64,000 nt of DNA, from assembly GCF_003097355.1 (NCBI RefSeq), contig NZ_PYUI01000024.1:1-64000 (forward strand). The letters run 5' to 3'. A program made the translations under genes and the position numbers. A model generated the notes under the pieces. The model did no database searches, had not been told where the DNA came from, and was given only the letters and a program-made list of their open reading frames with translations. The DNA comes from Arthrobacter sp. H-02-3 (GTDB lineage Bacteria > Actinomycetota > Actinomycetes > Actinomycetales > Micrococcaceae). Numbering within the stretch: the stretch's first letter is position 1; each line of letters begins with the position of its first letter. Positions 7,767-16,796 of this stretch are shown piece after piece.

Positions 7767-8804
7767 ATGAACGCACCATCGGATTCGATTCCGTTGCTGG
7801 ATCTCAGTGCAGCCAGAGGGCGGGACGGCACTTTTGACCCGGCGTTTATTGAAGCCTTGCGCGATGCTTCGCACCGGGTGGGCTTCTTCCAGCTCACGGG
7901 CTACGGGGCCACTCCCGGCGAGGTGGACGAACTCTTCGACGTCACCCGGCGGTTCTTCGAGCTTCCGCTTGAGTCCAGGCTGGAACTGGACAACCGGCTC
8001 TCACCGCATTTCCGCGGCTACACGCGGTTGGGCCACGAAGTCACCCGCGGGCGGCCGGACGCCCGTGAACAGCTCGATTTTGGACCGGAGCGCCCCGCCG
8101 TCGAGGGCTACCCGCCGGATCAGCCGTATTGGCTGGTGCAGGGGCCCAACCTGATGCCGGACCGCGCGCTGCCTGAGCTGCGGAGCGTGTGCATGGCCTG
8201 GGCGGACCGCATGTCACGGATCGGCGCAGAACTGCTGAGCGCCATCGCCGTGTCCCTGGAACTGCCGGAAGACTACTTCGACGAACCGTTCCGGGACTCG
8301 CCGGCCTGGATGGCCAAGCTCGTCCACTATGTCGGCGGCGTCGTCGCCGATGCCGGTCCCCAGGGGGTCGGCGCCCATGCGGACTACGGCTTCGTCACCT
8401 TGCTGCTTCAGGACGAGGTCGGCGGCCTGCAGGTGCTCCCGCCGGGCAGCGACAACTGGATTCCGGTGGAGCCGGTTCAGGGGGCCCTGGTGGTCAACCT
8501 CGGAGAAATGCTCGAAGTCGCGACCCAGGGCTACCTGGCGGCCACCATCCACCGCGTCGAGGCGCCCCCGCCCGGCGTCGACCGCTACACGGTCCCGTTC
8601 TTCTGGTCGCCCCGGCTCGACGCCGTCATAGATCCGGTGCCCCTCCCGCCCGCGCTCGCGGCCCGGTCCCGGGGGATCACCGATGACCCGGACAACCCGA
8701 TGCTCGCATCCTACGGCGCCAACGTGCTCAAGGGCTGGCTGCGCGCCCACCCGGAGGTCGCCCGGATCCATCACCCCGAACTGGTCCCGCCCACCGGGTC
8801 CTGA
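7767..8804 (+). CDS. 2-oxoglutarate/Fe(II)-dependent oxygenase, isopenicillin-N-synthase-like
   Basis: The protein has 345 residues, the usual size for this family. An N-terminal DIOX_N domain (IPLLDLSAARG, VGFFQLTGYG, RRFFELPLESR) precedes a double-stranded beta-helix domain. The iron ligands are visible as GAHADYG (His and Asp) and ATIHRVEAP (distal His), and RYTVPFF supplies the Arg that binds 2-oxoglutarate. It is soluble and cytoplasmic, and catalyses hydroxylation, desaturation or a related oxidation; the substrate cannot be read from the sequence. It stands alone, convergent with a SRPBCC gene, and a TGCCCC/GGGGCA hairpin directly after its stop (about 8807-8824) may terminate it. Confidence 0.9.
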   Translation: MNAPSDSIPLLDLSAARGRDGTFDPAFIEALRDASHRVGFFQLTGYGATPGEVDELFDVTRRFFELPLESRLELDNRLSPHFRGYTRLGHEVTRGRPDAREQLDFGPERPAVEGYPPDQPYWLVQGPNLMPDRALPELRSVCMAWADRMSRIGAELLSAIAVSLELPEDYFDEPFRDSPAWMAKLVHYVGGVVADAGPQGVGAHADYGFVTLLLQDEVGGLQVLPPGSDNWIPVEPVQGALVVNLGEMLEVATQGYLAATIHRVEAPPPGVDRYTVPFFWSPRLDAVIDPVPLPPALAARSRGITDDPDNPMLASYGANVLKGWLRAHPEVARIHHPELVPPTGS

Positions 8805-8849
8805 ACTGCCCCGGCGGCGGGGCAACGTCACCGGGCGGGGCTTCCCTGC

Positions 8850-9317
8850 TCAGGCCTTTGGCTGTGCGGCAGCCGTGGCGAGCGCGGCGAGCCCCTTCTC
8901 GAAGTCTGCACCAACCATCTTGTCCATGTTCATGAAGAGGGCGAAGACCTTGCCGATGCCCTTGTTCTCCCCGGTCATGGTCCACGTGACCTGAGTGCCG
9001 CTGCCCGACGGCGTGAAAGTGAACGTGGTGGGGTTGACGGCCTTGAAGGGCTTGGTGAACTCCAAGCGGATCTTGATGCTGCGTGGCGCGGCGGCGTCCA
9101 CAATCTCCATGGTGCCGGAGCCGGCCTTCCGGTTGCCGCTCCAGGCGTACTTGGCGCCGACGCCGGATTCGACGCCGGAATAGCTGCGCTCCATGGCAGG
9201 GTCAACCGACTCCCACGGCGACCACTTGGTCCATTCATGGAAGTCGTCGACCAGCGGAAAGATGTCCTCTGCCGGTGCGGGAATGACTGCGCTGCGCGTG
9301 ACTTCAAAGGTAGACAT
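8850..9317 (-). CDS. SRPBCC (START-like) family protein
   Basis: This 155-residue single-domain protein has the polyketide-cyclase/START-like fold pattern: VTRSAVIPAPAEDIFPLVDD at the start, HEWTKWSPWE, GVGAKYAWSGN, a central beta-strand series (TTFTFTPSGSGTQVTWTMTG) and a long C-terminal helix (DKMVGADFEKGLAALA). Such proteins bind small hydrophobic ligands or act as toxin-antitoxin-like or stress proteins. It has no signal peptide and no obvious partner. The start at 9317 is supported by TAGGAT exactly 6 bases upstream, suggesting a leaderless mRNA. Confidence 0.88.
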   Translation of the reverse strand: MSTFEVTRSAVIPAPAEDIFPLVDDFHEWTKWSPWESVDPAMERSYSGVESGVGAKYAWSGNRKAGSGTMEIVDAAAPRSIKIRLEFTKPFKAVNPTTFTFTPSGSGTQVTWTMTGENKGIGKVFALFMNMDKMVGADFEKGLAALATAAAQPKA

Positions 9318-9329
9318 GCCGCCATCCTA
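9318..9329 (-). promoter_or_regulatory. -10 hexamer of a leaderless SRPBCC gene
   Basis: On the minus strand TAGGAT (9329-9324) is followed by six bases and then the ATG at 9317. No ribosome-binding site intervenes. The spacing is identical to that of six other genes in the window. Confidence 0.45.
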
Positions 9330-9365
9330 GGGCGTGGCCGGCCCCACCGGCCGCAGGACAGGCGG

Positions 9366-11048
9366 TCAGCCTTGCAACGGGATGACGTCGATCCCCCCGT
9401 GCTGATCCGCAACCACCAGAACCCGGGCCGCTGACACGCCGTGCAGTGCCGCCGCCAGCTGCTCTTCCTGCGCCGCGGCGGCCCCCTGGAGTGGCCCGGG
9501 CGGCCCGCCGGGAAGTGCAGGTACACCGGTCAGGTCAGCAGCCCTGGCGTCCGCCCGCGTCCAGACAGTGACCGCTGCCCCCGTGACCTCGCTGATGACG
9601 CGGCGCAAGGCCGCGGAATCCGGTCCCGCCACCAGGATCACGTGGCCGATCGTTCGCGGACGGACCGGACCGGCCGCGGCGAGGACGGCCCGGTCCTGCC
9701 TCCATACCGCGAAGTGGTAGCCGAACACGAGCCCCGTGGCGACCAGGAGCCCCAGCGGGGCGCGGATCCGGTCTATGAGGCTTCCGCCGCTGACATCGCT
9801 CAGGAAGAACTCGAACAGCCGGAACCCGATCACCAGCAGGGTGACCACCGCAACGACGGCGCTCAGGCCGAACACGGCGACCAGGTAGATCCGCCGGGCG
9901 TTCAGTCCGGCGCCGGTTGCGGTGCCTGTCCCCGCCGCCTGCTCCAGCGGACGCCATGCGAGCCACCAGACAGGCCCGCCCACCAGGAGGGAGCTGATTC
10001 CCCCGAGCAGCAGCGTCCGCGCCCCGGCGCCGGCCAGCGGCGTCGCCGTCATGGCCAGGACCGAATTGACGATCACGCCGATCCCCGACGCCGCCGCGAC
10101 CAGCGCGACGCCGGAGGTCACGAGCCTGCCGCCCTGAAGGGTGGTTTCCGAGCGCCCGCTCGCGATGTTGCGGTGGTAGACCCAGACGAGGCAACCGATG
10201 GCAGCCGCCGCCACGGCGGGAGCGAGGGGCTCCAGCAACAGCTCCAGCGGTTCGGTACGGTCAAACAGCAGGCGAAGGGCCACAAAGAGTGCCACCCCGG
10301 ACCCGGCCAGGGTGAGGATGCCGGCGCCGAGCACCCCGACGGTGATGAGTGCGACGTCAGCCAGCCCGGTGCGCAGCCGCCGACCGCCGTCGTGCTTCCA
10401 GTGCCACCACCAGACGGCGGTTCCGCCGACGGCCCAAACCAGGGACTGCAGCGCCGACACCCACCATGGCTTGCCCACCGATGCCTCAACCGCGGCGCCC
10501 CGCAGGGCGGCATCCAGAAGGGTGGACAGGGCCGAGACGGCGCCGCCGACGCCCAGCACGAGCCCCAGCACCGAGCCGAGCACCGTGGGGACCTCGGCCA
10601 GCTCGGCCGGACCCTTCCGGGGATGGCGCCACATCCAGCGGTGCCAGACCCAGACCGCCGCCCACACCAGTCCCGTGGCCAGCGACAGCCGCCACTCCTG
10701 GCCCGGGCCGCCGATCAGCGAGGACAGCGTGTTGATCAGATTGGTGGACGCGATCAGCAGGGCAACCAGGTAGGCGCCGGTCACATAGAGGCCCCACCCG
10801 ACGGCGGACCGTTCCTCCGGGTCCTCGAGCCGCCGCCAGACCACCCACCACAAGACGGCCGCGAGCGGGCCGCCGATGAGGGCGAAGGCCAGCGAGCGCG
10901 CCAGCCCCGCGACATCGTCCACGGCCAGTTCCGTTCCCGCCACGAACAGGCGGCCCAGCAGTCCGCCGAGCCCGACGGCGGCGATCACCACCAGCGCGAA
11001 CAGCAGCGCGTAGGTGATCAGCCGGCGCACTGTCCGTTGGGCGCTCAT
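9366..11048 (-). CDS. DUF5671 domain-containing multi-pass membrane protein
   Basis: About 560 residues with some 12 to 16 hydrophobic helices arranged as repeating modules. Each module resembles DUF5671: a helix after a basic start (RRLITYALLFALVVIAAVG), then ALIGGPLAAVLWWVVWRRLE, then a pair of helices. A similar module ends in GGPVWWLAWRPLE. The last 110 residues are soluble and include HVILVAGPDSAALRRVI. The molecular function is unknown; the protein should be in the cytoplasmic membrane. The start at 11048 (ATG, AGGTGA 5 bases upstream) overlaps the stop of the upstream gene by four bases, so the two are translationally coupled. Bases 10665-10837 recur at the window start. Confidence 0.85.
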   Translation of the reverse strand: MSAQRTVRRLITYALLFALVVIAAVGLGGLLGRLFVAGTELAVDDVAGLARSLAFALIGGPLAAVLWWVVWRRLEDPEERSAVGWGLYVTGAYLVALLIASTNLINTLSSLIGGPGQEWRLSLATGLVWAAVWVWHRWMWRHPRKGPAELAEVPTVLGSVLGLVLGVGGAVSALSTLLDAALRGAAVEASVGKPWWVSALQSLVWAVGGTAVWWWHWKHDGGRRLRTGLADVALITVGVLGAGILTLAGSGVALFVALRLLFDRTEPLELLLEPLAPAVAAAAIGCLVWVYHRNIASGRSETTLQGGRLVTSGVALVAAASGIGVIVNSVLAMTATPLAGAGARTLLLGGISSLLVGGPVWWLAWRPLEQAAGTGTATGAGLNARRIYLVAVFGLSAVVAVVTLLVIGFRLFEFFLSDVSGGSLIDRIRAPLGLLVATGLVFGYHFAVWRQDRAVLAAAGPVRPRTIGHVILVAGPDSAALRRVISEVTGAAVTVWTRADARAADLTGVPALPGGPPGPLQGAAAAQEEQLAAALHGVSAARVLVVADQHGGIDVIPLQG

Positions 11049-11578
11049 TGCTTCACCTGACCGGGACACACCGTCAGCTGCCAGGGTGCGTTGTCGATCT
11101 GCCAGCCGTTCCCCGACCGAACGAGGTCAAAGACGTCCTCCACCTGGTATTCAGCACTGCCGAACGGCCCGCCCGGCTCGGACACGGTGATGAGCACCCG
11201 CACGTCGGCTGACTGCGGCCGCTCGGTGGTGGAGACCAGCGTGACACGCAGGTTCTGCGCGGCCGGACGGGCCTCGTTGTTGCACTTGCTCCGGGCGGCC
11301 GGGGTCAAGTAGGCGGACGCGGCCGCCTCATCCCCGGCAATGACAGCGGCGGCATAGCGCTGCACGACGCCGGCGGGCGTCGACTCGGCCAGCGGCGCCG
11401 GTTCTCCGCGGGTCAGGACGACAGCCAGGGCAACGATCACAATCACCGCGATCGCGACCATGATGGCCAGCAGGGTCCGGTCGGGTCTGGCGGGGCGCGC
11501 CGGACCGGGCTTCGTTTCCTCCGGTTCTGGTTCTCCTGGAGGTCGTTCGGGCTGGGATCCTTCCGGCGGAGAACTCAT
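11045..11578 (-). CDS. Membrane-anchored protein with an extracytoplasmic SnoaL/NTF2-like region
   Basis: This 177-residue protein has a proline/glutamate-rich cytoplasmic N-terminus, one transmembrane helix near residues 36-55, and an outer domain that begins with STPAGVVQRYAAAVIAGDEAAASAYLTP, the usual opening of an NTF2/SnoaL-like fold. The domain ends with beta-strands (SAEYQVEDVFDLV, GWQIDNAPWQLTVC). It probably works with the DUF5671 membrane protein, whose start overlaps its stop. The start is uncertain: ATG 11578 has CATACT 7 bases upstream and would be near-leaderless, while ATG 11614 adds 12 residues. No specific activity can be assigned. Confidence 0.78.
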   Translation of the reverse strand: MSSPPEGSQPERPPGEPEPEETKPGPARPARPDRTLLAIMVAIAVIVIVALAVVLTRGEPAPLAESTPAGVVQRYAAAVIAGDEAAASAYLTPAARSKCNNEARPAAQNLRVTLVSTTERPQSADVRVLITVSEPGGPFGSAEYQVEDVFDLVRSGNGWQIDNAPWQLTVCPGQVKQ

Positions 11579-11647
11579 GCCGCAAGTATGGACGCCGGGC
11601 CGGTGCGCGGTCATGGTGTCTTTCGTCCCGTTCCCGCGGCGGTTGCA

Positions 11648-11682
11648 TCGACGCGGCCGGGGCCACCCACTACGCTCGGAAA
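11648..11682 (+). promoter_or_regulatory. Promoter of the leaderless DUF5129 gene
   Basis: TCGACG (11648-11653), 17 bp, TACGCT (11671-11676), then exactly six bases to the ATG at 11683. No Shine-Dalgarno sequence lies between, which points to leaderless translation. Confidence 0.5.
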
Positions 11683-13137
11683 ATGGGAATCATGCGCAAT
11701 GCCCTCGCCGCTGTGCTCCTGCTCATGGTCGGACTGCTCGGCGGAGCCGCCGCGGCGCTCGCCGTGACACCGACCGCCGTCGTGGTTGAGGACCGCGCCG
11801 GGGTCCTGGACCAAAACACGCTCCTGCCGGCGGTGCGGTCCACCGAGTTCTATCAGCCCACCAAGGTTGCGATCTACACATACAACGGCACGGCCGCGGA
11901 CAACCTGAACGAGGAAGTCCTGAGGTTCGCCCGCGCCGAACATCCCGAATGGATCAGTCCCGACGGGCAGAAGTGGGCGGACGGGCTGTTCATTTTTGCC
12001 CTGGACCCGGTCGGCCGGCATGTCGGGACCTACATGGGTGAGGACCGCAAGGTCTCCCCCGAACAGCGCGAGGACATCCAGAACGCCTCCAAGGAACTGT
12101 TCCGCGATGCCCAGTGGACTGACGGGACCATTGCCGGGGTCCGCCGCGGCGCCGAACTCATCAACCAGCCATGGTACCGGTCCACGGCTTTCGTTGCCTC
12201 GGCCTGGCTGACGGTGACCGCCGCGGTCTGCGGCGCGGCAGCATGGCTGATCGTCCGGTGGCGGACCAGGGTGTCCTGCCGGAAGGAACTCGCGCGGGGC
12301 GACGCCAGCTACGCGAACGTCAGCATGGACCTGCAGGTCACCGAGCTCAACGCCAGCACCATCCCCGAATCCTCGCGGTACGGCAGCACGGTCCTGGAAA
12401 AACACCGCACGTTCATGAACCGCTACAACATGGCCACCGAGCTTTCCAATCAGGTACATGCCCTCAGCCGCCGGGACCTTAGCCGCCGGCCCAACCTCAA
12501 ACTGATCCGGAACTACGCCGACGCGGCGGCGGAACTGGACGTGCTGGACGACGTGATTGCCGATACCAATGCCCTGCTCAACCGCGGAGCATCCTGGCCG
12601 GCCGCCTGGGACCACCAGCTCGCACCCTTCCGCAGCGACCTGAACGGCCTGGAAGAGATGCTCAGCCAGCGCCGTGCCGAGGGATCCTCAGCGACGGCGG
12701 CTGCCCTGCGGTCCTTTCGCGATGAAAGCCGCAGCGACCTTGAACGCTGGTCATCGGAACTGGCCGACGGCTCCATCACGCCCGAGACGGCGCTGGACCG
12801 GTTGCGTGATGCCCGGACCCGGCTGTCCGAACTGCTGAAGCAGCACGCCGATACCGTGATCGGGGCCTACGCCCGCAACGAGAAGGAGGCCGGGCTCATG
12901 CGCAAGGACATGGAGAGCGCCCAGGCCGGGACCAAAGCCAGGTACGGCCGCTCCTACGAGCCGAGCATCCTCGGCACCGTGTATCCGTCCTACTACTTCT
13001 TCTCGGTGCCGAGCTTCAATTCCGGCTTCAGCACCGGCGTCAGCAGCGTCAGCACCGCCCGCGGCGGCGGAGCCACCACCGGGTACGGATCCAGCGGCGG
13101 CAGCTTTTCCGGCTCCGGGAGCTCGTCGGGTTTCTAG
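11683..13137 (+). CDS. DUF5129 protein with TPM-like extracytoplasmic domain
   Basis: This 484-residue protein is typical of Micrococcaceae. It starts with a signal or anchor helix (about residues 5-27), followed by a TPM-like alpha/beta domain to about residue 160 (VVEDRAGVLDQNTLLPAVR, KWADGLFIFALDP). A second helix near 167-192 then returns the chain to the cytoplasm. The remaining region is mostly helical and charged, with coiled-coil character (SSTVLEKHRTF, RRDLSRRPNLK, ARTRLSELLKQHADTV), and the last 40 residues are Gly/Ser-rich (GGGATTGYGSSGGSF). TPM domains are linked to photosystem repair or membrane-protein maintenance in other organisms; a role here is only inferred. Confidence 0.85.
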   Translation: MGIMRNALAAVLLLMVGLLGGAAAALAVTPTAVVVEDRAGVLDQNTLLPAVRSTEFYQPTKVAIYTYNGTAADNLNEEVLRFARAEHPEWISPDGQKWADGLFIFALDPVGRHVGTYMGEDRKVSPEQREDIQNASKELFRDAQWTDGTIAGVRRGAELINQPWYRSTAFVASAWLTVTAAVCGAAAWLIVRWRTRVSCRKELARGDASYANVSMDLQVTELNASTIPESSRYGSTVLEKHRTFMNRYNMATELSNQVHALSRRDLSRRPNLKLIRNYADAAAELDVLDDVIADTNALLNRGASWPAAWDHQLAPFRSDLNGLEEMLSQRRAEGSSATAAALRSFRDESRSDLERWSSELADGSITPETALDRLRDARTRLSELLKQHADTVIGAYARNEKEAGLMRKDMESAQAGTKARYGRSYEPSILGTVYPSYYFFSVPSFNSGFSTGVSSVSTARGGGATTGYGSSGGSFSGSGSSSGF

Positions 13138-13185
13138 GGCGGAGCGTCCTGGGGCCCAGTTCCCGGCGCCCTCCGAAGGTGCCTT

Positions 13186-13380
13186 TTAGGGCCCGTTCCC
13201 GGCCCGTTCGACGACGAAATCCCCGCCGGGGAACATGATCGTCTCGTGGCCGTCGTCGAATCTGACGTGGTACGGGGGCGCCCCATCGGCTCCCTTGACC
13301 TCAAGGATCAGACCGTGCCGGTCCGTGGACTCCACCGTGGTCCCACGGATGATGATGCGGTCTCCTGCGGCTGCCTTCAT
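13186..13380 (-). CDS. DUF1918 small protein
   Basis: A 64-residue protein matching the DUF1918 pattern: MKAAAGDRIIIRGTTVE, GLILEVKGADGAPPYHVRF and DGHETIMFPGGDF. It looks like a single small SH3-like beta-barrel and is widespread in Actinobacteria without a known role. I prefer ATG 13380, which has AGGTGA 7 bases upstream, over an in-frame ATG at 13395. It is divergent from the RND operon, and the 254-bp gap between them has no other gene. Confidence 0.88.
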   Translation of the reverse strand: MKAAAGDRIIIRGTTVESTDRHGLILEVKGADGAPPYHVRFDDGHETIMFPGGDFVVERAGNGP

Positions 13381-13649
13381 GGCGGTCACCTGCATTTCTA
13401 TTGACGCCTGTGTGCCCGAAGATCATTATTGCTCTTGACGGCTGGGGGGCGCTATGGCCTTGAACCAAGGAGCCAAGCCGTGCGAAGCAAACAGGCAATT
13501 TGGCAAACAGGAAAAGCCTCAAAAACCCTTTTCCCGGTGATCGGTTTCGCGGCGGGGCCACTCCACGGCCCCGGATACAGACGACGCCGACGACTCGACC
13601 CTGATTCCCCTGATGTGTGCACTCCTGTGGAGCCTGCGCGGTACCGGCC

Positions 13650-16600
13650 ATGATGGGTGCAATCCTCCGCTGGGTCTTGCAGTTCCGGCTGTTGGTCCTC
13701 GCCGCGGCGGCGGGAATCCTGGCCCTCGGGCTCACCAGCCTGCCGGGCATGTCCGTGGACGCCTTTCCGGAATTCGCCCCGCCGCAGGTGGAAATCCAGA
13801 CTGAAGCCTTGGGACTCTCGGCCGCCGAGGTTGAGCAGCTCATCACCTCGCCCATGGAAGCCGACCTGCTGAACGGCGTTGCCTGGGTGGAGGCGATCCG
13901 GTCCAAGTCCGTGCCGGGCCTTTCCTCAATCCAGATGGTCTTCAAGCCGGGGACCGACCTCTTCCGCGCTCGCCAGCTGGTCTCCGAACGGCTGACCCAG
14001 GCACGCGCACTCCCCAACGTGTCGGCGGCGCCCGTGCTGATGCAGCCGCTGTCCTCGACGAGCCGGGTCATGATGATCCGGCTGACCTCCAAAGACATGT
14101 CGGCCATCGACATGTCAGTGCTGGCCCGCTGGACCATGAAGCCCGGACTCCTGGCCGTGCCCGGCGTCGCGAACGTGGCGATCTGGGGCCTGCGGGACCA
14201 ACAACTTCAAGTCCTGGTGGATCCGGCGCAGCTCCAGGCCAAGGGGGTTACGCTGGACGAGGTCATCAAGACGACCGGCAACTCAGTGTGGGTTTCGCCG
14301 CTGAGCTACCTGGAGGCATCCACACCGGGCACCGGAGGCTTCTTCGAGACGGGCCACCAGCGGATCGGTGTTCAGCATGTCCTGCCGATCACCACGCCGG
14401 AGGATCTGGGCCAGGTTCCCATCGAGGGGGCCGGCGGCAATCTCCTGCTCAAGGACGTGGCCACCGTGGCCACGGACCACCAGCCGCTGATCGGCGACGC
14501 CCTACTGAGCCGGGACGCCGAGTTGCTGCTGGTCATCGAGAAATTCCCCGAGACCAACACGATGGACGTGACCCGCGGCGTTGACGAGGCACTCCGCGCG
14601 CTCCAGCCGGGCCTGCCAGGGGTCACCATCGATACCAGCGTGTACCGGCAGGCCTCATTTATCGACAACGAGGTCGGGACGCTCGGCATCGCTCTGCTCA
14701 TTACTCTCCTGCTGATCGTTGCCCTGTTCGGCGTCTTGTTCCGTTCCTGGCGCACGGCCCTGATCAGCCTCATCACCATTCCGGTGTCGCTGACCGCGGC
14801 GGCGCTGGTGCTCGACTGGCGCGGCACGGGGATGAACACCATGGTCCTGGCCGGCATGGTGCTGGCCCTGGCGGTCATCGTGGGCGATGTCGCGGAGGAC
14901 GTCAACGGCCTTGCCCGGGCACGGCGCCAGCAGGCACAGGACCGGCAACCGGGCGATTCAGTGATCCCGGCGGCCCTGCGGGCTGTCCGCACGCCGATCC
15001 TCTACTCGCTGCTGATCATGGCGTTGGCTGTCATGCCTGCGCTCTTCATTTCCGGTGAGAACGGCGCCCTCTTCGGGCCTTTGGTGCAGAGCTACCTCAT
15101 CGCCCTGGTTGTCTCGATGATCATCGCGATCACCGTCACGGCCGCCCTGGCATTCGTCCTTCCTGTCGGTTCCAACGCGCCGGAGCGGCGGTCGCTAAGG
15201 CGGCTCGAAGGCGCGTACGGCCGGCTCGTGACGCGCCTGGCGGGGAAGACACGGTGGGTGTTCGCCGCTGCGGCGGTGGTGGCACTGGCCGGACTCGCGC
15301 TCGTTCCCCAGCTGGCCGGGAGCAATCCCGTCGTGCCGGTGCTGGCGGACAAGACCCTGGTCGTGCACTGGAACGCGAGTGCCGGCACCTCCGATCAGGA
15401 AATGAGCCGGGTCACCGCAGCAGCAGCCGCAGAGCTGCGCGCCCTCCCTGGCGTGGCCAACGTCGGTGGGCACGTCGGGCGGGCCATCACTTCCGATCAG
15501 GTCGGCGACGTCAGCTCCGGCGAGCTGTGGGTGACCGTGGCCGACGACGCCTCCTACGCCGACACGGCCGCCGCCGTCGACCGCGTGATCGCAGGCTATC
15601 CGGGCCTGACAAGCAAGATCTCCACTTACCCCCAGGAGCGCATCGACCAGATCCGGGAAGAGGCGGACAGCGGCTTTGCCGTCCGGGTCTTTGGACTCGA
15701 CCCGGCGATCCTGCGGCAGAAGGCCGCGGAGGTGCAACAGCTGCTGGAGCACACGGCCGGAGTCGTTAACCCCCATGTCGACCTGCCGGCCGAGCAGCCG
15801 ATCGCCGAGGTCAAGGTGGACCTCGCCGCGGCCCAAAAGGCCGGCGTCGTCCCCGGCGACGTCCGGCGTGCGGCCGCCGCACTGCTGCAGGGCATTGAAG
15901 TCGGGAACCTCTACGAACAGCAGAAAGTCTTCTCGGTCATCGTGAAGGGGACTGCAGCCACCCGCAACAGCCTGGACAGCGTCCGCGACCTGGTCATCGA
16001 CACCCCCAACGGCGGCCATGCCCGCCTCGGCGACATCGCGCAAGTGACCATGGTCGGGAACGAGTCCGTCATCCTGCACGATGACACGTCGCGGCGCATC
16101 GACGTCAAAGCCGAGATCCAGGGCCGCCCCCTGGGCGACATCCAGCGCGACATCGACGCAAGCCTGCAGAAGATGCAGTTCCCGATGTCGTACCACGCGG
16201 AAATCCTCACTCAATACGCCCAGCAGCAGAGCAATTACCAGTGGCTCTGGCTCCTCGCGGCAGTTGCCGCGGCCGGCATCCTGGTCCTGCTGCAAACGGC
16301 GACGGGAAGCTGGCGGCTTGCCGCACCGCTCTTCCTGGGTCTGATCCTCGCGCTGTCCGGCGGCGTGCTGGCCGCCCAGGCCACGGGCGGGGTCAACTCG
16401 CTGGTGGCTCTGGTCGCCTTCGCCGCCGTCCTGGGGATCGCCGTCCGCGGCGCCCTCCTGTTGACGGGCCACGTCCGGAGCCTGCGTGCCGGGGACGCCA
16501 CTGCACCGTGGCCTGCCCTGGTGGTCCGCGGGACCCGGGAGAGGCTTGGTCCCGTGCTGATATCGACCGTGATATCGGGCCTGGCGCTGTTGCCCCTGGT

Positions 16601-16796
16601 TCTCTTCGGGGGCGTCGTCGGAACGGAAATCATCCAGCCGCTCGCCGTAATCATCTGGGGCGGCCTGCTGACAACGCTTTTCTTCACCCTGCTAGTCGTG
16701 CCCGCCGTGCTGCTCCGGTTCGAGCCGAAGCCGGCACCCGGCGCAGAGACCGGCCAGGGCTCCGCTGTACGGACGGAAAGTCAGGATGCATCATGA
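13650..16796 (+). CDS. HME-type RND transporter permease, first of two, with a degenerate TM4 motif
   Basis: About 1048 residues with the RND layout: TM1 near residues 10-30, a large outer loop (PGMSVDAFPEFAPPQVEIQT, SSTSRVMMIRLTSKDM), TM2-6 near 330-525, a second outer loop, and TM7-12. This is the heavy-metal-efflux (CusA/CzcA) branch. The permease drives proton-coupled export from the membrane. In TM4, where the partner at 17265 has GVVVDDAIIDVEN, this protein reads AVIVGDVAEDVNG: the first Asp is Gly and the Glu-Asn pair is lost. I start it at ATG 13650; GTG 13617 upstream is in frame. The stop overlaps the adaptor gene start (ATGA). Confidence 0.88.
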   Translation: MMGAILRWVLQFRLLVLAAAAGILALGLTSLPGMSVDAFPEFAPPQVEIQTEALGLSAAEVEQLITSPMEADLLNGVAWVEAIRSKSVPGLSSIQMVFKPGTDLFRARQLVSERLTQARALPNVSAAPVLMQPLSSTSRVMMIRLTSKDMSAIDMSVLARWTMKPGLLAVPGVANVAIWGLRDQQLQVLVDPAQLQAKGVTLDEVIKTTGNSVWVSPLSYLEASTPGTGGFFETGHQRIGVQHVLPITTPEDLGQVPIEGAGGNLLLKDVATVATDHQPLIGDALLSRDAELLLVIEKFPETNTMDVTRGVDEALRALQPGLPGVTIDTSVYRQASFIDNEVGTLGIALLITLLLIVALFGVLFRSWRTALISLITIPVSLTAAALVLDWRGTGMNTMVLAGMVLALAVIVGDVAEDVNGLARARRQQAQDRQPGDSVIPAALRAVRTPILYSLLIMALAVMPALFISGENGALFGPLVQSYLIALVVSMIIAITVTAALAFVLPVGSNAPERRSLRRLEGAYGRLVTRLAGKTRWVFAAAAVVALAGLALVPQLAGSNPVVPVLADKTLVVHWNASAGTSDQEMSRVTAAAAAELRALPGVANVGGHVGRAITSDQVGDVSSGELWVTVADDASYADTAAAVDRVIAGYPGLTSKISTYPQERIDQIREEADSGFAVRVFGLDPAILRQKAAEVQQLLEHTAGVVNPHVDLPAEQPIAEVKVDLAAAQKAGVVPGDVRRAAAALLQGIEVGNLYEQQKVFSVIVKGTAATRNSLDSVRDLVIDTPNGGHARLGDIAQVTMVGNESVILHDDTSRRIDVKAEIQGRPLGDIQRDIDASLQKMQFPMSYHAEILTQYAQQQSNYQWLWLLAAVAAAGILVLLQTATGSWRLAAPLFLGLILALSGGVLAAQATGGVNSLVALVAFAAVLGIAVRGALLLTGHVRSLRAGDATAPWPALVVRGTRERLGPVLISTVISGLALLPLVLFGGVVGTEIIQPLAVIIWGGLLTTLFFTLLVVPAVLLRFEPKPAPGAETGQGSAVRTESQDAS

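Noticed and set aside
9441..11060. A 539-codon plus-strand frame opposite the DUF5671 gene
   Set aside because: Composition is dominated by Gly, Arg, Gln and Asp without secondary-structure pattern; the minus strand encodes a convincing membrane protein.
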